Positions 30,658 through 33,422 of a DNA stretch of 33,422 nt are shown one piece after another. The stretch is taken from positions 1 to 33,422 of the IMG/VR virus record IMGVR_UViG_3300034682_000058. The stretch is one strand, 5' to 3'. Source of the DNA: a virus. Below the pieces are notes generated by a model. It was not told the origin of the DNA. It did not search any database and saw only the letters and a program-made list of their open reading frames with translations. Position numbers and translations under genes: made by a program. How positions within the stretch are numbered: position 1 is the first letter of the stretch; each line of letters starts with the position of its first letter.

Positions 30658-31314
30658 ATGGATATCGCTGGGCGCATACGCGCGAAAATGGCCGACGCTG
30701 ACCTAAACGAAACGCAGCTCGGCAAGAGGTCAGGCGTTCCGCAGCCAACGATCAACCGGATTTTGTCCGGGGAAAGCGCAAGCCCGCGCATGCCGACAAT
30801 TGCAAAGCTGGCCAAGGCTCTGAGGGTTTCGCCGGAATGGCTCATGTACGGCACCGGCGACGAAACCTTTGACGCGAACGTGGAGTCGGCTCCAGGGCCG
30901 AACCGGTACTACGAATACCCTGAAATAAGCTGGGTACAGGCGGGAGTTGCAGCGGAGGCAATGGACTTGTTCAGCGTGGGCGACTTTGAGGCGATGCACC
31001 CTTCTGACGCATGGGCCGGCCCGAATGGCTTTTGGCTAAAGGTGAGAGGGCCATCGATGACCTCAACCAATGGCATGAGCTTCAGCGAGGGAATGCTGAT
31101 TCTGGTGGCACCGGGTGGCGACGTGGAAAGCGGCCAGTACGTCGTGGCCAAGCTGATTGACACCAATGAGGCCACGTTCAAGCAATTCATCTGGGACTCC
31201 GGCAGGGCCTACCTGAAGCCACTTAACCCGTCCTTCCCCACTGTAGAGGTGGACGACACCTGGTCCGTTGTAGGTCGAGTGGTTGATGCGAAGTGGCCTA
31301 GATCCGTCCTATAG
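30658..31314 (+). CDS. CI-like repressor (HTH + S24 peptidase)
   Basis: A 218-residue protein. The N-terminal helix-turn-helix is NETQLGKRSGVPQPTINRIL (residues about 17-36). The C-terminal S24/LexA domain has a cleavage site VQAGVA (Ala 95-Gly 96), the catalytic Ser in VRGPSM (Ser 133) and Lys in VVAKL (Lys 165). All are intact, so RecA-triggered self-cleavage and SOS induction are expected. It is the only large + strand gene and faces the Cro-like gene. A terminator follows directly. Confidence 0.93.
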   Translation: MDIAGRIRAKMADADLNETQLGKRSGVPQPTINRILSGESASPRMPTIAKLAKALRVSPEWLMYGTGDETFDANVESAPGPNRYYEYPEISWVQAGVAAEAMDLFSVGDFEAMHPSDAWAGPNGFWLKVRGPSMTSTNGMSFSEGMLILVAPGGDVESGQYVVAKLIDTNEATFKQFIWDSGRAYLKPLNPSFPTVEVDDTWSVVGRVVDAKWPRSVL

Positions 31315-31332
31315 CTGAAAGGTAGAAGCGGA

Positions 31333-31362
31333 AAAAACGCCCGGCTATGTTCGGGCTTTTTT
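31333..31362 (+). terminator. Terminator of the cI transcript
   Basis: GCCCG (31339-31343) and CGGGC (31352-31356) with an 8-base loop, then TTTTTT. A-tract upstream makes it bidirectional. It isolates cI from pL. Confidence 0.78.
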
Positions 31363-31393
31363 ACGCCTTCGAAAAATATTATGCAAAAACGTA

Positions 31394-31422
31394 TTGACCG
31401 CCATTATGAGGATTCGTATAGT
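31394..31422 (+). promoter_or_regulatory. Strong pL-like promoter with operator-like sequence
   Basis: TTGACC (31394-31399), 17-base spacer, TATAGT (31417-31422), near consensus. ATTCGTATA (31412-31420) overlaps the -10, as at pR and pRM. It points right, away from cI, and starts the leader at about 31429. Confidence 0.82.
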
Positions 31423-31423
31423 T

Positions 31424-31819
31424 CACTCCATCGAGTCACCCAACAGGGACTCGCCAGGGCCTCACAGCCCGACCCGCTCTTTAAAAATTCAGAAGACGAT
31501 CCCGCTGCGGAAATAACAGCGGGGCCGCCTGTCCGGCAAGGACAGGGAGGGCCGATGCAAAGGCTCTGTCAAAACCAAACTATTAAGCCGCTACGCCTCT
31601 ACTGGGGACCGGCGATCTGATCTGACCTACCGCCTGGGGAGTGACTTGGGTGCTGGAAGGAAACGCAGGGAGAACCTGCGGCGGATCGAGGGATACCGAA
31701 CTGGCGAATGATCCAGATATGCGTAGCGAGAAGAAACAGAGATGCCGGGCCGCATATTGCAGCCCGGATGCTCTCCAGGTGGCCCTATCTCAGGACCACG
31801 CGGAAAGCAGGAGAAGCAG
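31424..31819 (+). other. Structured pL leader, no convincing gene
   Basis: About 400 bases with several clear hairpins and no frame I trust. Beyond the boxA/boxB-like block there are CGCAGG-GAGAA-CCTGCG (31664-31680, a pentaloop like lambda boxB) and CCGGGC/GCCCGG (31745-31767). A 48-codon frame from 31719 with basic residues (MRSEKKQRCRAAY) has no ribosome site. A nut-type antitermination leader or a separate small RNA is possible; both are inference. Confidence 0.55.
31476..31546 (+). promoter_or_regulatory. nut-like element: boxA plus tandem hairpins
   Basis: GCTCTTTAAAAATT (31476-31489) closely matches bacterial boxA (TGCTCTTTAACAA). It is followed by a 7-bp hairpin (31501-31523, 9-base loop) and a 7-bp hairpin with pentaloop GGCAA (31528-31546), close to the GACAA loop I recall for P22 boxB. 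It lies about 50 bases after the predicted pL start. Confidence 0.62.
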
Positions 31820-32104
31820 ATGCAGCTTCACATTGATGTTGATGCGACAAAAACAATCGCACTAATTGAATCCATGCGAGCCGACCTAGCTGCCCTTAAA
31901 CAGATTCCCGAGTTTCCCGTCGATGAACTCCTTCGCCTTGGTGATGGCCTGCTCTCTCACCTCGCCGTAGGGGGCGGATGCGCCACAGTCGTTGCATGTG
32001 ATGGTCGACTCGTCGTTCAGGTCGTCGGGGTGCTGGAAGTCTTTGCAGCCGCACTTGCTGCACTGAAGCTCTATGTTCATGCGGTATTGCCTCAACGGTT
32101 GTAG
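31820..32104 (+). CDS. Possible small pL-transcript protein, antisense to the zinc-ribbon gene
   Basis: A 94-residue frame starting MQLHIDVDATKTIALIESMR with AGGAG 6 bases before the ATG, a strong site. The first 35 residues look natural (helical, LAALKQIPEFPVDELLRLGD). The rest overlaps almost the whole of the well-supported zinc-ribbon gene on the other strand and has the Val/Ala-rich look of antisense translation. It may be a genuine short gene whose original end was replaced, or a chance frame behind a real leader. Confidence 0.35.
   Translation: MQLHIDVDATKTIALIESMRADLAALKQIPEFPVDELLRLGDGLLSHLAVGGGCATVVACDGRLVVQVVGVLEVFAAALAALKLYVHAVLPQRL
31886..32080 (-). CDS. Small zinc-ribbon protein
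   Basis: A 64-residue protein starting MNIELQCSKCGCKDFQHPDD. Cys 7 and 10 with Cys 29 and 32 (TCNDCGA) form a zinc ribbon; a basic helix follows (EQAITKAKEFIDGKLG). GAGG stands 9 bases before the ATG. It is the first - strand gene inside the otherwise rightward pL region and may have its own promoter near 32114-32140. Such proteins are common in Pseudomonas phages; function unknown. Confidence 0.75.
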   Translation of the reverse strand: MNIELQCSKCGCKDFQHPDDLNDESTITCNDCGASAPYGEVREQAITKAKEFIDGKLGNLFKGS

Positions 32105-32113
32105 GGACTGGAG

Positions 32114-32140
32114 AGGCTAGCACGGCCCGGCGTGGGTAAA
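32114..32140 (-). promoter_or_regulatory. Possible promoter of the zinc-ribbon gene
   Basis: TTTACC (32135-32140) and TAGCCT (32114-32119) on the - strand with a 15-base spacer, shorter than ideal. It would give the zinc-ribbon gene its own leftward transcript, converging with the pL transcript. Confidence 0.3.
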
Positions 32141-32161
32141 TATCCGGGCACCTATTTACTG

Positions 32162-32184
32162 ATGCCGCTTCTATGAGGCGGCAT
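32162..32184 (+). terminator. Hairpin before the 61-residue gene
   Basis: ATGCCGC (32162-32168) and GCGGCAT (32178-32184) form a 7-bp stem with a 9-base loop. The following TGTTG is a poor T-tract, so terminator function is uncertain. Confidence 0.35.
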
Positions 32185-32209
32185 TGTTGAATTCAGTGGA
32201 GGCAAGACG

Positions 32210-32395
32210 ATGAGCAATCAATTCGATGTGAAGGTGAAGGCGACCCACGAAGCCTACGTCGTCACTTGTAAAGACGCAGGCGAACGCAACTCCGTAATCG
32301 CAGAGTGCGCTCGGGATGGTCATGAACAACAGCTTGCGACCGAAGCTGACCAATCGCTCCAGCGCGTTGATTATTTGGACTGGAATCCAGCGTAA
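32210..32395 (+). CDS. Small hypothetical protein of the pL region
   Basis: A 61-residue protein (MSNQFDVKVKATHEAYVVTC...). GGAGG lies 7 bases before the ATG, a strong ribosome site. The first half is a beta hairpin-like segment, the second an acidic helix (EADQSLQRVDYLDWNPA). It is followed by a perfect 7-bp hairpin at a convergent gene end. Function unknown. Confidence 0.7.
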   Translation: MSNQFDVKVKATHEAYVVTCKDAGERNSVIAECARDGHEQQLATEADQSLQRVDYLDWNPA

Positions 32396-32397
32396 AC

Positions 32398-32415
32398 CTT
32401 CAGCTTAGGCTGAAG
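32398..32415. terminator. Convergent-gene hairpin
   Basis: CTTCAGC-TTAG-GCTGAAG, a perfect 7-bp stem with a tetraloop, exactly between the stops of the + gene (32395) and the - gene (32416). T-tracts are weak on both sides, but the position strongly suggests a shared terminator. Confidence 0.6.
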
Positions 32416-32628
32416 CTATTTGCGATTGCGCAAAGCCCGCATTGCGCTTTCCAGCTCATCCGCTGCGCCAGCTACGTGGTCAGCAGTAACCCAGCGCCAC
32501 GATGTGTTGCCGATAAGCCCGCCAATCGCCTGCTTGTAGAGTCGGTCAATGTCGATGCCTTGCTGTTCGGCCTGCTGAAGCACCGCCAGCAAAGCCTGCT
32601 CAAGATGAAAAACCCTTTCAACAGACAT
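32416..32628 (-). CDS. Small hypothetical helical protein
   Basis: A 70-residue protein starting MSVERVFHLEQALLAVLQQA. It is nearly all helix, with a WRWVTADHVAGAADELESAM second half. GAGGG stands upstream of the chosen ATG at 32628; an in-frame start lies 5 codons earlier. It runs opposite to the pL transcript and ends at the shared hairpin. I do not recognise a family. Confidence 0.7.
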   Translation of the reverse strand: MSVERVFHLEQALLAVLQQAEQQGIDIDRLYKQAIGGLIGNTSWRWVTADHVAGAADELESAMRALRNRK

Positions 32629-32750
32629 TTGCCTAGCCCTCAAGAAATGAGCTTTAAAGTTTAGGCGGTTATTCCCTCATTTCACATAAGCGCTGATGTT
32701 AACTGTTTGAGTGCTTCTCACTGAGTAGCCGTGATGGCCATAGAGTGAGA

Positions 32751-32910
32751 CCGCATCGGAGTGTGCAATCGCAGGATGCAACCTTGGAGGCAGCGGCATT
32801 GACTAGGCGGGTTGCTCCGCTGACTAGATGCCGGCGATCAACTGATCACTGTTTCGAGAAATCCCCCTGAGGTGGCGGTTCGACTCCGCCGATTGCACAC
32901 CCCGATGCGG
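32751..32910 (+). ncRNA. Structured RNA candidate with tRNA-like T-arm
   Basis: The ends pair over 21 positions: CCGCATCGG (32751-32759) with CCGATGCGG (32902-32910), then one A/C mismatch, then GTGTGCAATCG (32761-32771) with CGATTGCACAC (32890-32900). Just inside the 3' strand is a perfect T-arm, GGCGG-TTCGACT-CCGCC (32874-32890), with the canonical T-loop. Inside, GCAACC/GGTTGC (32778-32783 with 32810-32815) and CAGCGG/CCGCTG (32791-32796 with 32817-32822) could form a pseudoknot; CGGCAT/ATGCCG is an alternative. There is no anticodon arm and no CCA. It is not a normal tRNA and too short for tmRNA. Strand is set by the T-loop. Confidence 0.6.
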
Positions 32911-32967
32911 ACGAAACTGCGGCCTATAACCGCCCACCTGCATCACCCAACCCAACCGGAGATCACC

Positions 32968-33111
32968 ATGCTCCTACTGTTCCTGATCGGCGCAGCGCTC
33001 AGCCATGCGCGGCCAGAACCGCCACCTGATGACGGCCTGCCAACCGATCCACTGCGCTTCCATCGTGAGCGCTGGCGTTCTCGACCGGGGCTATCGGCGT
33101 TCTGGCGCTGA
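32968..33111 (+). CDS. Possible 47-residue exported or membrane peptide
   Basis: MLLLFLIGAALSHARPEPPP starts this short frame: a hydrophobic N terminus like a signal peptide (residues 1-12), then a Pro/Asp-rich and finally an Arg/Trp-rich tail. GGAG stands 7 bases before the ATG. It lies just after the structured RNA. The evidence is the ribosome site and the signal-like start only. Confidence 0.45.
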   Translation: MLLLFLIGAALSHARPEPPPDDGLPTDPLRFHRERWRSRPGLSAFWR

Positions 33112-33170
33112 CGGTCCCGCCCAAAACAACCGGAATTCATTAAGCAACACCGGCAAGCTGCATCTGATCG

Positions 33171-33200
33171 AAAAGGCCCTTCCGTCCAGTTGGGCCTTTT
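33171..33200. terminator. Terminator-like hairpin in the pL region
   Basis: AAAAGGCCC (33171-33179) and GGGCCTTTT (33192-33200) form a 9-bp stem with a 12-base loop. It is symmetric, so either strand could be terminated. Confidence 0.65.
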
Positions 33201-33206
33201 CACTAC

Positions 33207-33275
33207 TCGCTCCCACAGACCAACCGCTCTATTCCGGGCGCTGGCGACACGAAAACACTTACTTCGCTCCCACAG
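33207..33275. repeat. 12-bp direct repeat pair
   Basis: TCGCTCCCACAG occurs at 33207-33218 and 33264-33275, 57 bases apart, in the gene-free stretch 33112-33378. It may be a protein-binding pair or a remnant of duplication. Confidence 0.5.
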
Positions 33276-33288
33276 CCGACACCACCCG

Positions 33289-33340
33289 AATGCACTCCCC
33301 TCCGCGCCCAACGGCAACCAGCGGAGCGGATGAGTGCATT
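33289..33340. repeat. Long imperfect hairpin before the last gene
   Basis: AATGCACTC (33289-33297) pairs with GAGTGCATT (33332-33340); inside, CTCCGC pairs with GCGGAG. On the + strand GTTTTG follows, so it may be a terminator or an RNA control element ahead of the gene at 33379. Confidence 0.55.
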
Positions 33341-33378
33341 GCGAGTTTTGTTGGATCAACCAGTCACTGGAGCCAGTC

Positions 33379-33422
33379 ATGGAAACCAAACATACGCCCG
33401 GGCCGTGGGTTGCAAAGCACCT
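33379..33422 (+). CDS. Start of a small phage early protein (cut by window edge)
   Basis: Only METKHTPGPWVAKH is visible, with GGAG 6 bases before the ATG. The HTPGPW start is common to a group of small phage proteins encoded in early operons of Pseudomonas and other phages. It shows that the pL operon continues to the right. Confidence 0.65.
   Translation, partial: METKHTPGPWVAKH

Noticed and set aside
31641-31865. + strand frame with a basic stretch (MRSEKKQRCRAAY) considered as an N-type antiterminator
   Set aside because: No ribosome site, runs through a clear hairpin, and the basic motif is weak compared with N proteins.
32751-32910. Whether the T-arm element is an ordinary tRNA or a tRNA-derived attP
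   Set aside because: No anticodon arm or CCA fits, and both strands of the closing helix are present, whereas an att copy would hold only the 3' part of a tRNA. No integrase is adjacent.
33207-33235. CGCTCTATT considered as a second boxA
   Set aside because: Only part of the boxA core matches and no boxB-like hairpin follows directly.
1-33422. CRISPR arrays, insertion sequences, toxin-antitoxin pairs or restriction systems
   Set aside because: No regularly spaced repeats, transposase motifs or recognisable restriction/toxin domains were seen on either strand.

Overview
The window is part of a temperate, long-tailed (siphovirus-type) phage or prophage of a GC-rich gammaproteobacterium, most likely Pseudomonas. 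The reasons are the lambda-like gene order, the high GC content, protein families typical of Pseudomonas phages (DUF4055 portal, DUF4376, DUF1353, GH19 endolysin, KilA-N) and the complete lack of chromosomal housekeeping genes. No integrase, att site or cos/pac end is identifiable, so whether this is an integrated copy or a free phage cannot be decided. These assignments rest on motif recognition; no database search was possible.

The control region lies near 30.3-31.5 kb. A CI-like S24 repressor (30658, + strand) faces a Cro-like gene (30355, - strand) across a roughly 100 bp switch. Three promoters (pR on -, pRM on +, and a strong pL on + downstream of cI) carry the same ATTCGTAT sequence fused to the -10 box, so they are probably controlled by one repressor. 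The pL transcript begins with a boxA-like element and a series of hairpins, two of them with boxB-like pentaloops, as in a nut/antitermination leader. It then runs into poorly known small genes, several terminators and a roughly 160 nt structured element with a tRNA-type T-arm (32751-32910).

Everything else is on the - strand and reads right to left. The early part holds Cro, two ribbon-helix-helix proteins, a terminator, a KilA-N protein, a hypothetical gene, an O-like initiator with internal 15 bp iterons, a P-like helicase loader, then NinB, NinG and several very small genes joined by ATGA overlaps. A Q-position gene follows, with a promoter just downstream, three successive terminators and a phage-borne tRNA-Thr(TGT).

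The late part holds holin and membrane genes, a small gene broken by an amber codon, a PD-(D/E)XK-like nuclease candidate, small and large terminase, portal, Mu F-like head protein, scaffold, major capsid protein, head-tail connectors, tail terminator and major tail protein. Next come tail chaperones G and GT with a -1 slippery site, a two-gene lipoprotein/membrane moron, a 2096-residue tape measure protein, baseplate and fibre proteins (one a probable seven-bladed propeller), an AT-rich cargo gene, DUF1353, a GH19 endolysin and the start of an Rz spanin at the left edge.

The features most worth following up are: the T-arm structured RNA; the pL leader; a duplicated 36 bp bipartite palindrome (CGCGACAC-N20-GTGTCGCG) at 23249 and 29726; the moron between the tail chaperones and the tape measure; the recurrent terminator-plus-RBS cassettes in front of late genes; and the amber-interrupted gene.
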